A stretch of DNA of 64,000 bases from Bradyrhizobium vignae (GTDB taxonomy: Bacteria > Pseudomonadota > Alphaproteobacteria > Rhizobiales > Xanthobacteraceae): NCBI RefSeq assembly GCF_004114425.1, contig NZ_RDQF01000002.1, positions 1 to 64,000 on the forward strand, in the 5' to 3' direction. Each line of letters begins with the position of its first letter. Positions within the stretch are counted from its first letter, which is position 1. Below, piece by piece: positions 17,564 through 27,285 of this stretch. Made by a program: the position numbers and the translations under genes. The notes below the pieces were generated by a model that searched no databases, was not told the origin of the DNA, and was given only the letters and a program-made list of their open reading frames with translations.

Positions 17564-18046
17564 CTACCCGATCGACAGGATCTCGATCTCCTGCGCGCCT
17601 GAGCCCACGACGTCTCCGACCGCCTTTGACATCAGCGACCTCGCAACCGGCGAGACGAACGAGATCGAGCCGGCCTTGGGATCAGCCTCGTCCTCACCGA
17701 CGATACGGTAGGTCTGCACGCGGCCATCGGGGCGGCTGAAGGTCACGGTGCTGCCGAAGGCGACGATTTCGGTCGAGGTCGGATCGGGCATGACCTGAGC
17801 GGTGCGTAAGCGTTCGGTGAGATAGCGGACGTCGCGCAGCGGCACCGCCGACTGCCGGCGCTTCTCGTTGACGTCCTCGATGGCTTGCGCGGCTTCATAG
17901 GCCTGGCGCGCTTCGGCAAGCTGCGTCTGCAACGCCTTGAAGCCTGCCTCCGTGACGAGGTTCGGATGCGGTGAGATCGGGCGATCCGGCAACAGCGTCT
18001 CGGACGCGGTTTCGGCGCTTTCTTCCTTGGTGAAGGCGACGCTCAA
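17564..18046 (-). CDS. GreA/GreB-family transcription factor
   Basis: The 160-residue protein has an N-terminal antiparallel coiled coil (about residues 33-88, GFKALQTQLAEARQAYEAAQ) and a C-terminal FKBP-like domain (GSTVTFSRPDGRVQTYRIVG, GSISFVSPVARSLMSKAVGD). These are the two parts of Gre factors, which enter the RNA polymerase secondary channel and stimulate transcript cleavage. The leader of about 28 residues is extra relative to GreA. The sequence is divergent, so it is more likely a paralogue than the housekeeping greA. It is followed by a hypothetical gene in the same direction upstream (18,104-18,586), with a 57-base gap. Confidence 0.8.
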   Translation of the reverse strand: MSVAFTKEESAETASETLLPDRPISPHPNLVTEAGFKALQTQLAEARQAYEAAQAIEDVNEKRRQSAVPLRDVRYLTERLRTAQVMPDPTSTEIVAFGSTVTFSRPDGRVQTYRIVGEDEADPKAGSISFVSPVARSLMSKAVGDVVGSGAQEIEILSIG

Positions 18047-18103
18047 TTGAATATCCTGTCGAGCTGGTTGGATGGCGACGCCGTGTGCCGCCGCTGCCCG
18101 AGA

Positions 18104-18586
18104 CTATATCTCAAGTTCGACGAAACGGCGGAGCTTGAAGACGAGGTCCGGAATCGCCTGGCGGAACCGGGTTGCGTTCTGGAAACTGGTCGAGAACGGC
18201 GCGAAGGTGAGCATGGCGTTCCAATTTCGATAGCCGTAGACCGTGACCGAGACGCCAGAGCTCGGGAAATCTTCCAGCTTGCGCAGCTCGCCGAGCACGA
18301 GATCGGCGATCGCCTCCGCCGGCAGCAGGCGCTTGCCGTCCCGCGTGGTCGCGATCTGCACAGGCGGCTCGACCGGTTTCGTGGCAGCCGGCGCGGCATC
18401 GGGCGCGTTCTCGGCTTTGGCCGCTGCCGGATCGGAGCTGGATGTCGGCCCCACTGCATCCGCCGGCACGATCGGCGGAACCTCGGCGGGCGGAGGCGGT
18501 GCAACACTGTCCGCGCGCTTGTTGCCTCCCAGGATGCTGCTGATCATGGCCACAAGGCCAGCATCCTTCACCTCGTCACTCATCAT
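18104..18586 (-). CDS. Hypothetical protein, 160 aa, Pro/Ala-rich linker
   Basis: The protein has a short N-terminus (SDEVKDAGLVAMISSILGGN), a Pro/Ala-rich disordered linker (residues about 28-78) and a compact C-terminal domain (about 80-160). The last domain holds RLLPAEAIADLVLGELRKLE and VTVYGYRNWNAMLTFAPF. I do not recognise the domain. No signal peptide is seen. It is upstream of and co-directional with the GreA-like gene, with which it may be co-transcribed. A purine-rich GGGGGGA precedes two consecutive ATG codons, either of which could be the start. Confidence 0.65.
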   Translation of the reverse strand: MMSDEVKDAGLVAMISSILGGNKRADSVAPPPPAEVPPIVPADAVGPTSSSDPAAAKAENAPDAAPAATKPVEPPVQIATTRDGKRLLPAEAIADLVLGELRKLEDFPSSGVSVTVYGYRNWNAMLTFAPFSTSFQNATRFRQAIPDLVFKLRRFVELEI

Positions 18587-18693
18587 TCCCCCCGGCTTCG
18601 CCCTACTTTAGCACTGCTCTCGCAGACCGCCACCGCGGATGTGGGGCCGGAAGCCGCCCGGCCAAGACCGTCGTCGCACCACCGTCGATCCCG

Positions 18694-19026
18694 CTACTGC
18701 TTATCGAACGGAATGTATCGCTGATACTGCTTGGGCACTGAACTGCGGTAGCGCGCAGGCACGGTGCCGGTGTCGATCGAATGATCGATCTCCTGCTGCC
18801 GGGTCATCCTCTTCTTCGCCCGCTTCTTCGACGCGCTCTTCTTGGCGTCGGTCGGCTGGCTGGTATCGGTGGTCGCGCCCGGCGTGGTCGACGCGGCTGG
18901 CGCAGGGCTTGTCGCCGCAGGCGCGGTGGTCCCGCCGGCGGACGGAGTGGTCTGCGCCAGCACGAGCGACGATTGTGCAAGAAGCGCCAGCGCTGCGGTC
19001 GCACCGAGCAAATATGACCTTTGCAT
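18694..19026 (-). CDS. Secreted Lys/Ala-rich hypothetical protein, 110 aa
   Basis: Translation from ATG 19026 gives a signal peptide (MQRSYLLGATAALALLAQSS with a cleavage site near VLAQ). A Thr/Ala/Pro-rich spacer, a basic block (KKSASKKRAKKRMTRQQEID) and a C-terminal segment RYRSSVPKQYQRYIPFDKQ follow. GGAGG five bases before the ATG fixes this start. The open frame continues upstream to 19197 without homology-like sequence. The mature protein should be periplasmic and strongly basic in its centre. No family is recognised. Confidence 0.7.
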   Translation of the reverse strand: MQRSYLLGATAALALLAQSSLVLAQTTPSAGGTTAPAATSPAPAASTTPGATTDTSQPTDAKKSASKKRAKKRMTRQQEIDHSIDTGTVPARYRSSVPKQYQRYIPFDKQ

Positions 19027-19321
19027 CAGAACCTCCAAATGACCTGACCCGAATGAGCAAAAGCGTAGGCCTCCGGGCATGGCGCGTGCAAGTCCGCAGA
19101 CGGCAAATCCGTTCACGACAAGTCTGCACGATAGGCCGACAACCCGGTGGCGAACTGTGGCCGAGATCACATTGCTCGCCGCGGTTCGCATCATCATGCA
19201 TGCGTGTTGAACGCGGCGGCCGCTGCGGACACCAAGACGAGCACGACGAAGTGTCGGACAAGTCCCGGAACACGTAGAATGAGCTGGTGTTCCTCATCCC
19301 CCGTTCTCGAAGGAGTCTGAA

Positions 19322-19555
19322 ATGCGTCGCACCATCCTCACCCTGGCATCGCTCGCAGCGCTGATCGCCGTCGCATTGCCGGCGGCCCAGGCGCATCCTG
19401 CAAACGATCGATATTGCCTGCAGGGCCGCATGTGGGGCTATCCCGGCAACTGCCAGTTCGCGACCTATCAGCAGTGCCAGGCCTCCGCCTCCGGCACGTC
19501 GGCCTATTGCGGCATCAATCCGCGCTACGCGTTCGCGCCGCAGCGCTATTACTGA
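19322..19555 (+). CDS. DUF3551 secreted small protein
   Basis: The 77-residue protein has a signal peptide (MRRTILTLASLAALIAVALP, cleavage after AQA). Its mature part carries four cysteines in the pattern RYCLQGRMWGYPGNC, QQCQASASG and AYCGINPRY. This is the DUF3551 family, which is greatly expanded in Bradyrhizobium and has no known function. The conserved C-x7-10-C and W-G-Y-P-G-(N/D)-C pattern is present. GAAGGAG lies about 8 bases before the ATG. Confidence 0.85.
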   Translation: MRRTILTLASLAALIAVALPAAQAHPANDRYCLQGRMWGYPGNCQFATYQQCQASASGTSAYCGINPRYAFAPQRYY

Positions 19556-19562
19556 CGTGACT

Positions 19563-19590
19563 GCGGCGTGCGCGCTGTCGCGCGCGCCGC
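19563..19590. terminator. GC-rich hairpin after DUF3551 gene
   Basis: GCGGCG-t-GCGCGC and GCGCGC-GCCGC can pair around a TGTC loop just after the DUF3551 stop. There is no following T-run, so intrinsic termination is uncertain. The rest of the 330-base space up to the peroxidase start holds no gene I can see, only an AT-rich stretch near 19,815-19,850 that may be the peroxidase promoter. Confidence 0.35.
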
Positions 19591-19885
19591 CACAATCTTC
19601 CGGTGAAGACGATCGACCGAAAGCCCGGCGAGTCGTCACCGCATGAAGCTGCTTGCGCGCGGCGATGACGAGAATGTTATCCGTCATCGGTCCGGGAAGA
19701 TTTTGCAAAGCGCCGCCGCAGCTTGCTCGCACCCCTCCGCTTCGGACAGCATCGACATCGCGCACAGTGTGAAGCGACGGCTTGTCGCACGCCGCAATCC
19801 CTGATCTAGCTTCGCCTGTATATTCTATTGCGAACAACTTTAGCTTTATTCGTGCCGTCGTGACTTTTCAGAGGAGGTGTTTTCA

Positions 19886-21424
19886 ATGAGCAGCCGCCAC
19901 GCAATTGTTCCGCGCGGATTGAACGCAACCCGTTCGCCGCTTTCGCAAGGCCGCTTCGGCCGCATGTTCCGCAAGCTCACCCCGGCAACGTTCGGCGTGA
20001 ACGACGCCGACAATGTCGCGAACCTTTCGGCGCTCGCCGACAAGATGGTCGGCAAGTTCGACGCGCCCAAGGATGGACCGGACGCGGAGGAGAGCGGCAT
20101 CCCCGCGCTCTACACCTATTTCGGCCAGTTCGTCGATCACGACATCACCTTCGATCCGGTCAGCTCGCTGACGAGGCAGCAGGATCCCGACGGGCTCGTC
20201 GACTTCCGCACGCCGTCCTTCGATCTGGACAACGTCTACGGCCGCGGGCCGAACGACCAGCCCTACATGTATGACGGCAACAAGTTCCGCGTCGGCGAGA
20301 CGCTGAGCGGCGCGGGCGTGCCTGATGCCAACGACCTGCCGCGCTTCAAGGGCCGCGCGCTGATCGGCGATCCCCGCAACGACGAGAACAGCATCGTCTC
20401 GCAGTTCCAGGCCCTGATGCTGCGCTTCCACAACCGCATGGTCGACGACAATGACAGCCTGTCGTTCGAGGACGTGCAGCAGCGCGTCCGCTTCCATTAT
20501 CAATACGTCGTGCTGAACGACTTCCTGCCGCGCATCGTTCACGCCAGCGTGCTGGACGAATTGAAGACCGCGGGCCGCTACGACCGCAGCAAGCTCGCCC
20601 ACTACCACTGGAAGACCTATCCGTTCATGCCAGTCGAGTTCTCGGTCGCGGCCTACAGGCTCGGGCACTCCATGATCCGACCCGGCTACCGGCTGAACGA
20701 TGCGGACAACATGCTGCTGCAAATCTTCCCCGATCCGAACAACCCCGACCAAAACGCGCTGACGGGGTTCCGCGCCATGGGCCCGGGGCGCGCCATCGAC
20801 TGGGGCCGCTTCATCGATCTCGACACGCGCGCTTACGGCGTCGATGACGACGACACCAATCCCGAGAACAAGCGGCGGCTGCAGTTCGCCTATCGCATCG
20901 ACGCATCGCTGGTGGACCCGCTGCGCAAGCTGCCGCCGGAGGTCGCATCCAATCCGGCGGCGCTGGCGCTGCGCAATCTCGAGCGCGGCTGGCGGCTCGG
21001 CCTGCCCTCGGGGCAAGCCGTCGCCAGGGCGATGAACGTGACGCCGCTGGCCGACGACCAGATCGTCATCGGCAAGGCCGTCGACGAGCCCGGCCCCGAC
21101 GATCCGCAAACCAAGATCGCAAGCATTGCGAACGGCGTGTTTGCCGGCAATTGCCCGCTCTGGACCTACATCCTGGCCGAGGCGCGGCAGTTCCAAACCG
21201 CCGTGGCCATTCCCGCCACCGGCGCGCCGGCGGCCGGAATCAACACACCGCAGCTCGGCCCCGTCGGCGGTCGCATCGTGGCCGAGGTCTTCCTCGGCAT
21301 GCTGTTCGGCGACAACTCCTCCGTGCTGTCACTTGACCCGCAATGGACGCCGGTGACGGGCCCCGGCTTCGCGTTGAAGGACCTCGTCGCCTACGCGCTC
21401 GGCCAGGGCGATCCGTTGCACTGA
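19886..21424 (+). CDS. Animal-type haem peroxidase family protein
   Basis: The 512-residue protein belongs to the peroxidase-cyclooxygenase superfamily. The distal motif GQFVDHDITFDP holds H85, preceded by the Asp that ligates haem in relatives. The catalytic Arg lies in GDPRNDENSIV (about residue 164), and the proximal His is in YRLGHSMIRPGYRLN (H261). A linker FDLDNVYGRGP, typical of the family, is also present. All active-site residues are in place, so H2O2-dependent oxidation is expected. There is no evident signal peptide. GAGGAGG at 19871-19877 sets ATG 19886 as start in preference to GTG 19877. A strong hairpin follows the gene. Confidence 0.88.
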   Translation: MSSRHAIVPRGLNATRSPLSQGRFGRMFRKLTPATFGVNDADNVANLSALADKMVGKFDAPKDGPDAEESGIPALYTYFGQFVDHDITFDPVSSLTRQQDPDGLVDFRTPSFDLDNVYGRGPNDQPYMYDGNKFRVGETLSGAGVPDANDLPRFKGRALIGDPRNDENSIVSQFQALMLRFHNRMVDDNDSLSFEDVQQRVRFHYQYVVLNDFLPRIVHASVLDELKTAGRYDRSKLAHYHWKTYPFMPVEFSVAAYRLGHSMIRPGYRLNDADNMLLQIFPDPNNPDQNALTGFRAMGPGRAIDWGRFIDLDTRAYGVDDDDTNPENKRRLQFAYRIDASLVDPLRKLPPEVASNPAALALRNLERGWRLGLPSGQAVARAMNVTPLADDQIVIGKAVDEPGPDDPQTKIASIANGVFAGNCPLWTYILAEARQFQTAVAIPATGAPAAGINTPQLGPVGGRIVAEVFLGMLFGDNSSVLSLDPQWTPVTGPGFALKDLVAYALGQGDPLH

Positions 21425-21514
21425 GCGCGCGTGCACAATGAAAGGCCGCTCGCATCGCGCGGGCGTCCTTTCGGCTGAAACTCATTGAAATGAGATTCGG
21501 CGAGCCGTCCCTGG

Positions 21515-21543
21515 TTCACCTCTCCCCGACGGGGAGAGGTGAA
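21515..21543. terminator. Perfect hairpin downstream of peroxidase gene
   Basis: TTCACCTCTCCCC and GGGGAGAGGTGAA form a 13-bp perfect stem with a GAC loop. The sequence is also the core of the CCTCTCCC intergenic repeat family seen elsewhere in the window. There is no T-tract. It may stabilise or end the peroxidase transcript. Confidence 0.5.
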
Positions 21544-21585
21544 ACCGTGCCCCGAGCGCGTATCGATTCAACCAAAACTCAGCGT

Positions 21586-21687
21586 CTAAAGCGCGATGAG
21601 ATTTGGATGAATCGTCATCGCGCTTTAGCTTGTTGTTTACGCATGATCTTTCCGGAAAACCGCTTCGCACTTTTCCGGATCATGCTT
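21586..21687 (+). repeat. 102-bp double-hairpin repeat, copy 1
   Basis: The element consists of two imperfect palindromes. CTAAAGCGCGATGA pairs with TCATCGCGCTTTAG around a 15-base loop. GCATGATC...CCGGAAAA pairs with TTTTCCGGATCATGC with a small bulge. An identical 102-base copy lies in inverse orientation at 48,078-48,179, and a diverged half copy at 60,195-60,262. It abuts the stop codon of the convergent 172-residue gene. Similar palindromes are widespread in Bradyrhizobium intergenic DNA. Confidence 0.85.
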
Positions 21688-22205
21688 CAATGCGCAGCCC
21701 CAAGACCACTCTCCGCAACCCGCGCTGCGAACCAGAGTGACAGCGGCTGATCGACAATGCCACTCACATAGACCTCCGACATGGTCACATGGTGCCTGTC
21801 CAGCACCAGGAGAACACCCATCCAGTAGGGAAACCAGACATGCACATCGGTCAGCGCCCGCAGCTTGTGCTGATCGTGATCGAGCGGCGTGTGATTGCTC
21901 GCCTTGCGGATCTCAAGCGCGAGCAGGTTGTTCGGGATCTCGCGCTGATGCACGACGACATCGGGATAGATCGACTTGCCGAGATGATCGTCGGTCGAGA
22001 TGATGGTGCCGTGCGGCAGGTGCAGCGTGCGCTCGCCGAGCCGGTCGTAGTTGCAGTCGACTGACCAGCCCGGAAACTGCTTTTCCAGATGCACGGCGAA
22101 GCGGTGCGTCACTGCACGCTCGCCGGCGTCCTTCTCGAACAGGAAACCCTCGTAGGCGTAGACGTCCCTGAGCGCCGCGATCACCTTGTTCAGCTCGGTC
22201 TGCAT
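21687..22205 (-). CDS. Hypothetical protein, possible PD-(D/E)XK fold
   Basis: The 172-residue protein begins MQTELNKVIAALRDVYAYEG. It contains AVTHRFAVHLEKQFPGWSVD, then IYPDVVVHQREIPNNLLALE running into IRKASNH, then DQHKLRALTD. The order, with a helix carrying an acidic residue, P81-D82 on a strand, and E98-x-R-K on the next strand, resembles the PD-(D/E)XK nuclease core with Arg replacing the usual Lys. No named family is recognised. It lies upstream of no obvious partner, and its stop codon overlaps the last base of the 102-bp repeat. It might be a degenerate nuclease. This is inference. Confidence 0.6.
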   Translation of the reverse strand: MQTELNKVIAALRDVYAYEGFLFEKDAGERAVTHRFAVHLEKQFPGWSVDCNYDRLGERTLHLPHGTIISTDDHLGKSIYPDVVVHQREIPNNLLALEIRKASNHTPLDHDQHKLRALTDVHVWFPYWMGVLLVLDRHHVTMSEVYVSGIVDQPLSLWFAARVAESGLGAAH

Positions 22206-22243
22206 CGTGCCTCCGGGCTCACGGCGCTCTGTCTGTTGGCGCC

Positions 22244-23791
22244 CTACATCTGGACTTCGATCAGCCGCGGGCCGGGCTCGGCGACGGCCTCAGCCAACGC
22301 CTTGTTGAACTCGTCGGCATTGGTGACGGCTCGGCCGGGCACGCCCATACCTTTGGCCAGCGCCACGAAATCCAGCGTCGGACGATCCAGGCGCAGCATG
22401 TCGTTGGCGCGCTGGCCGGGCTCGCCGGCGCCGACATTGTCGAACTCGCCGCGGAGGATCTGGTAGATGCGGTTGGCGAAGACGATGGTGACGATGTCGA
22501 GGTTCTCGCGCGCCTGCGTCCACAGCGACTGGATCGTGTACATCGCGCTGCCGTCGCCGACCATCGTGATCACCTTGCGGTCCGGGCAGGCGATCGCCGC
22601 GCCGATCGACAGCGGCGTCGAGAAGCCGATCGACCCGCCCATGTTCTGGAGCCAGTCGTGCGGGGCGGCCGCCGCCGTCGGCGGGAAGAAGCCGCGGCCG
22701 GTGGTCAGGGATTCGTCGACCATGATCGCATTCTCGGGGATCGCACAGGCAATGGCCTGCGCGATCGAGGCGAAGGTGAGCGCGCCGGTCGGCTTGACCA
22801 GCTCCTGCAAAGCCTGCGGCTTGACGTCCTTGGCGCTGGCCTTGACAGCGCCGGCAAGCGCTTCCAGCGCCGCGACCGAATTCTCGCCCCAGGAGGTCAT
22901 GTGGTGCACTTCGCAGCCCTGGGGCTTGAGCATGCTCGGCTTGTTCGGATAGGCGAAGAACGCCACGGGATCATCGGACTCGACCAGCACGATGTGACGG
23001 AACCTGGCCAGCATGGGCAGCGCCTGGTCGATGACATAATGGATCCGGTCGATCGAGAAACGGCCGCGGCCGCGCGCCATCTTCGGACGGAAGGTCGGGC
23101 CCATCACGGTGCAACCGGTCTTGCCGGCGATGCGCTCGGCCAGCGCCAGACCCTGCTCGCTCAAGGCGCTGCCGGTCATCAGGAGCAGTGTGCCTTCGCC
23201 GTCGCCATGCAGGATTCTTGCGGCTAGGTCGACCGCCTGCGGCGAGTAGCTCGCGCGCTGCCGCTCGGCCGGAACCTCGGCGATGCCGTCGGCCTCGTTC
23301 CAGGCAGTGTCCGCGGGCAGGATCAGGGTCGCGATCTGCGGCGGCGCGCTTTTGGCGGCGGCAATGGCCGCGGCGCCGTCGGCGGCGACCGATTTGGCAT
23401 CCGGCGAGGTGCGGACCCAGGATGACATCGGCCGGGCCAGGCCCTCGATGTCCGAGGTCAGCGGCGCGTTGTAGCCGATGTGGTAGACGGCGTGCTGGCC
23501 GACGATATTGACGATGCCGGAATTCGCCTTCTTGGCATTGTGCAGATTGGCAAGGCCGTTGGCGAGGCCGGGGCCGAGATGCAACAGGGTCGAGGCCGGC
23601 GCGCCCTTCATGCGGAAATAGCCGTCGGCGGCACCGGTCACCACGCCTTCGAACAGGCCGAGCACGCAGCGCATGCCGGGCACGCGGTCGAGCGCCGCGA
23701 CAAAATGCATCTCGGAGGTGCCGGGGTTGGTGAAGCAGACGTCGACCCCACCCTTGACCATCGTCCGCACCAGGCTTTCCGCACCGTTCAT
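22244..23791 (-). CDS. Thiamine-diphosphate enzyme, acetolactate synthase-like
   Basis: The protein of about 515 residues has the three-domain ThDP decarboxylase/synthase layout. The N-terminal pyrimidine-binding domain holds the catalytic Glu (LGLFEGVVTGAADGY) and CFTNPGTSEMHFVAA. A central Rossmann-like domain follows. The C-terminal domain carries the ThDP/Mg motif GDGSAMYTIQSLWTQARENL...N. Annotated relatives are called acetolactate synthase large subunit, but the NPGTSE box and lack of a small subunit gene are more like benzoylformate-decarboxylase-type enzymes. The true substrate is therefore open. A good ribosome site (GGGAGCAGAAAG) selects ATG 23791 over upstream starts. Confidence 0.82.
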   Translation of the reverse strand: MNGAESLVRTMVKGGVDVCFTNPGTSEMHFVAALDRVPGMRCVLGLFEGVVTGAADGYFRMKGAPASTLLHLGPGLANGLANLHNAKKANSGIVNIVGQHAVYHIGYNAPLTSDIEGLARPMSSWVRTSPDAKSVAADGAAAIAAAKSAPPQIATLILPADTAWNEADGIAEVPAERQRASYSPQAVDLAARILHGDGEGTLLLMTGSALSEQGLALAERIAGKTGCTVMGPTFRPKMARGRGRFSIDRIHYVIDQALPMLARFRHIVLVESDDPVAFFAYPNKPSMLKPQGCEVHHMTSWGENSVAALEALAGAVKASAKDVKPQALQELVKPTGALTFASIAQAIACAIPENAIMVDESLTTGRGFFPPTAAAAPHDWLQNMGGSIGFSTPLSIGAAIACPDRKVITMVGDGSAMYTIQSLWTQARENLDIVTIVFANRIYQILRGEFDNVGAGEPGQRANDMLRLDRPTLDFVALAKGMGVPGRAVTNADEFNKALAEAVAEPGPRLIEVQM

Positions 23792-24056
23792 TCTTTCTGC
23801 TCCCGTAACCGGCGATTTCGAGTGATCCATCCGACCAATCATTGTTCGCAGGCCCCGTCAAAGCAATAGCGGCCATCGCGGCCCTGCCCCGCGCGTGGAT
23901 GAGCTGGTTTGGCTAACGCTTTCCGGCAAATTGGCGCGGTTGCCGATTTGGTAACGCCATTCGTTAAGCATGGCGCCCCTCACGGGGCCGTGGCTTGCGA
24001 AACCCTCGCGAATATGGCCTCTGGCCTTTGTTGAAGAGATTTTTTTCGGGGGAAAC

Positions 24057-24635
24057 ATGATCCGGTTTTTTGCCGCGCCGATCGCCGCTATCGTACTCTT
24101 GACCGCCGCGACCGGCGGCGTGCTCGCCGAGGAGTTCGACTCCCGGGACATCATGGGCGGCGGCCCGAACTTCTTCCGCGGCGGCGCGAGCCCGATCCCC
24201 CGTTCCACCGTCATCTATAACGGCAACTATGCGCCCGGCACGATCGTGGTGAACACCGCCGAACGCCGGCTGTATCTGGTGCTCCAGAACGGCCAGGCGC
24301 TGCGCTACGGCATCGGCGTCGGCCGCGATGGCTTCCGCTGGGGCGGGGTACACAAGATCACCGCCAAGAAGGAATGGCCGGACTGGACGCCGCCGTCGCA
24401 AATGCTGGCCCGCCGGCCCGACTTGCCGCGCCACATGAAGGGGGGCATCGAGAATCCGCTCGGCGCCCGCGCCATGTATCTCGGCTCGACGCTCTATCGC
24501 ATCCACGGCTCCAACGAGCCGGAGACGATCGGCCAGGCCGTGTCCTCGGGCTGCTTCCGCATGACCAATGACGACGTCACCGACCTCTATAGCCGCGTCT
24601 CGGTCGGCACCACCGTGGTGGTGCTGAATAACTAA
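24057..24635 (+). CDS. L,D-transpeptidase (YkuD), periplasmic
   Basis: The 192-residue protein has a signal peptide (MIRFFAAPIAAIVLLTAATG, cleavage near VLAEE). A YkuD catalytic domain begins at PGTIVVNTAERRLYLVLQNG. The active site HGSNEPETIG then SSGCFRM gives the His and the nucleophile Cys (S-x-G-C-x-R/F-M). Such enzymes make 3-3 peptidoglycan cross-links or attach proteins to the wall in the periplasm. GGGGGAAAC directly precedes ATG 24057. An in-frame upstream start at 23970 is not supported. Monocistronic by appearance. Confidence 0.9.
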   Translation: MIRFFAAPIAAIVLLTAATGGVLAEEFDSRDIMGGGPNFFRGGASPIPRSTVIYNGNYAPGTIVVNTAERRLYLVLQNGQALRYGIGVGRDGFRWGGVHKITAKKEWPDWTPPSQMLARRPDLPRHMKGGIENPLGARAMYLGSTLYRIHGSNEPETIGQAVSSGCFRMTNDDVTDLYSRVSVGTTVVVLNN

Positions 24636-24782
24636 CCGGCAGCCAGTCCGCAGGGTGGGCAAAGCCGGCGGATCGCGCGAACGCGGATCCGCCGTGTGCC
24701 CACCACTCTGGCGGCCGCGATTGCGGGCGCGTGTATTTGCGGTCTTGTGTGCGCGTCGCGAATACGGCAGCGTTGCACAACG

Positions 24783-25595
24783 ATGAGCGCATTGGACCCG
24801 CCCTCGCCCGGCCTTCGCGTCGCCCTGCTGGCGCTCGCAACGTTCACCTGCGTGCCTGACACCGCTACCATGGCCGCGGGCGAACTGCCCGCGATCGCTT
24901 CACGCCAGCGCGCCGAGAAGAAGAGCTTCACCGACAACGAGATCGTCGAGGGTTTTTTCAAGACCGCGTTCGGCGCCGAATACCACCTGGCCGGCCGCGT
25001 CGACCGCATCCGCAAGTTCGACGGTCCGGTGCGCGTCTACGCCGAGAGCGACCGCGCCGACCGCAAGGCACAGCTCGCAAAAGTCGTGGCCGATATCGGC
25101 AAGCGCGTGCAGCATCTCGACATCGCGATGATCGACACCAATGAAGCGGCGAATGTACGGGTGAAGCTGGTGCGCGACCGTGATCTGTTCCGCACCATCT
25201 CGAGCTTCTACGGCGTGGAGAAGGCGCGCGAGATCCGCTCCTCGCTCGATCCGCAATGCCTGTCCGGATTCCGCAAGAACGACAATTTCGAGATCGAGCA
25301 TTCCGACGTCATCCTCACCGTCGACAACGGCGATTTCGTCTTCCTCGACTGCGCCTATGAGGAGCTCCTGCAATCGCTCGGGCCCATCAACGACACCGCG
25401 AGCGTGCCCTGGACCATGTTCAACGACAACGTCTCGATGGGCTATTTCGACGTCTACGACCAGTACCTCCTCAACCTGCTGTACGATCCCCGCATCAAGG
25501 CCGGCATGACCGTGGCAGAGGTCAAGGCCGTGCTGCCCGCCGTGCTCACCGACGTGCGCGCGTGGGTGAGGCAGGTGAATGATCTGAAGGAGTGA
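24783..25595 (+). CDS. DUF2927 family secreted protein
   Basis: The protein of about 270 residues has a hydrophobic N-terminal stretch (LRVALLALATFTCVPDTATM) suggesting export. A DUF2927 domain follows, with SFTDNEIVEGFFKTAFGAEY, RVDRIRKFDGPVRVYAES, QCLSGFR and DCAYEELLQSLGPINDTASV. The family is common in alphaproteobacteria and resembles a zincin-like secreted protein without a proven activity. The ATG at 24783 was chosen. A GTG at 24696 would add a second, weaker hydrophobic leader. It follows the L,D-transpeptidase with a 147-base gap. Confidence 0.8.
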   Translation: MSALDPPSPGLRVALLALATFTCVPDTATMAAGELPAIASRQRAEKKSFTDNEIVEGFFKTAFGAEYHLAGRVDRIRKFDGPVRVYAESDRADRKAQLAKVVADIGKRVQHLDIAMIDTNEAANVRVKLVRDRDLFRTISSFYGVEKAREIRSSLDPQCLSGFRKNDNFEIEHSDVILTVDNGDFVFLDCAYEELLQSLGPINDTASVPWTMFNDNVSMGYFDVYDQYLLNLLYDPRIKAGMTVAEVKAVLPAVLTDVRAWVRQVNDLKE

Positions 25596-25603
25596 GGCGC
25601 TCT

Positions 25604-25763
25604 TCCCTCTCCCCTTCTTGTGCCTTCTTGTGGGAGAGGGTGGCTCGCCGCGTAGCGGCGAGGCGGCTGAGGGGTTGTCTCCGCAGACTCACTCTCAACT
25701 GAATTCGCGGATGGAACCCCTCATCCGGCGCTTCGCGCCACCTTCTCCCAGAAGGGGAGAAGG
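25604..25763. repeat. CCTCTCCC-type intergenic palindromic repeat, copy A
   Basis: A GC-rich mosaic flanked by CCCTCTCCCC and GGGGAGAAGG contains internal inverted segments (CTCGCCGC-gtagc-GGCGAG and the CCTCATCCGGCGCTTCGCGCC block). Related copies occur at 29,790-29,938, 34,426-34,530 and 51,841-51,960. It fills the whole space between two convergent genes and could serve as bidirectional transcript end. Confidence 0.75.
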
Positions 25764-25783
25764 AAAAGCAGCACCTCTCCGCC

Positions 25784-26911
<1,128 letters not shown>

Positions 26912-27013
26912 TGGGGTCTCCAGGACAAGGACGAATGCGATTGGGCCAATGAGACCTTTAGTCCGGGATTCGACGCTGGCCGAGCGAAACGATGCATAGC
27001 CCCCTTGAAAAGA

Positions 27014-27033
27014 TGAAATATAGAAATATTTCA
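27014..27033. promoter_or_regulatory. 20-bp AT-rich inverted repeat, candidate operator
   Basis: TGAAATAT-AGAA-ATATTTCA is a perfect inverted repeat in GC-rich surroundings. It lies between the threonine-synthase-like gene and the URC cluster, 103 bases upstream of the former and 253 upstream of the latter. It has the size of a dimeric repressor site. No regulator gene is adjacent, so its owner is unknown. The rest of the spacer shows no gene. ACAATATATTGG at about 27,190-27,201 is another short AT-rich palindrome. Confidence 0.5.
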
Positions 27034-27285
27034 ATTGCTTAAGGCGATCGCGCCGGCAGATCGGCGAGCCCGGCCAGCGCGAGCGCCTGGCGCTGAAGGC
27101 GGACTCTGCAGGCCCATTGCTGTCGGGAATTTGGTGGCAAGCGGCCCTGCCCGCCCGGCACGATTAACTTGTCTGTCGTCGCTGGCCGCTACAATATATT
27201 GGATTGAGCTTGCGTCGCCGCCATGCTGCGCAAGCGAGCCAGGCCCGTCCGAGCGGCGGGCCGTTGGCTTTTTGGGAGCCTGGAC

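Noticed and set aside
19883..21196. 437-codon minus-strand frame
   Set aside because: Antisense to the haem peroxidase, with Val/Ala/Asp/Arg-rich shadow composition.
21490..21750. 86-codon plus-strand frame across the repeats
   Set aside because: It is built almost entirely from intergenic palindromes, and its core peptide recurs at the inverse copy near 48.1 kb.
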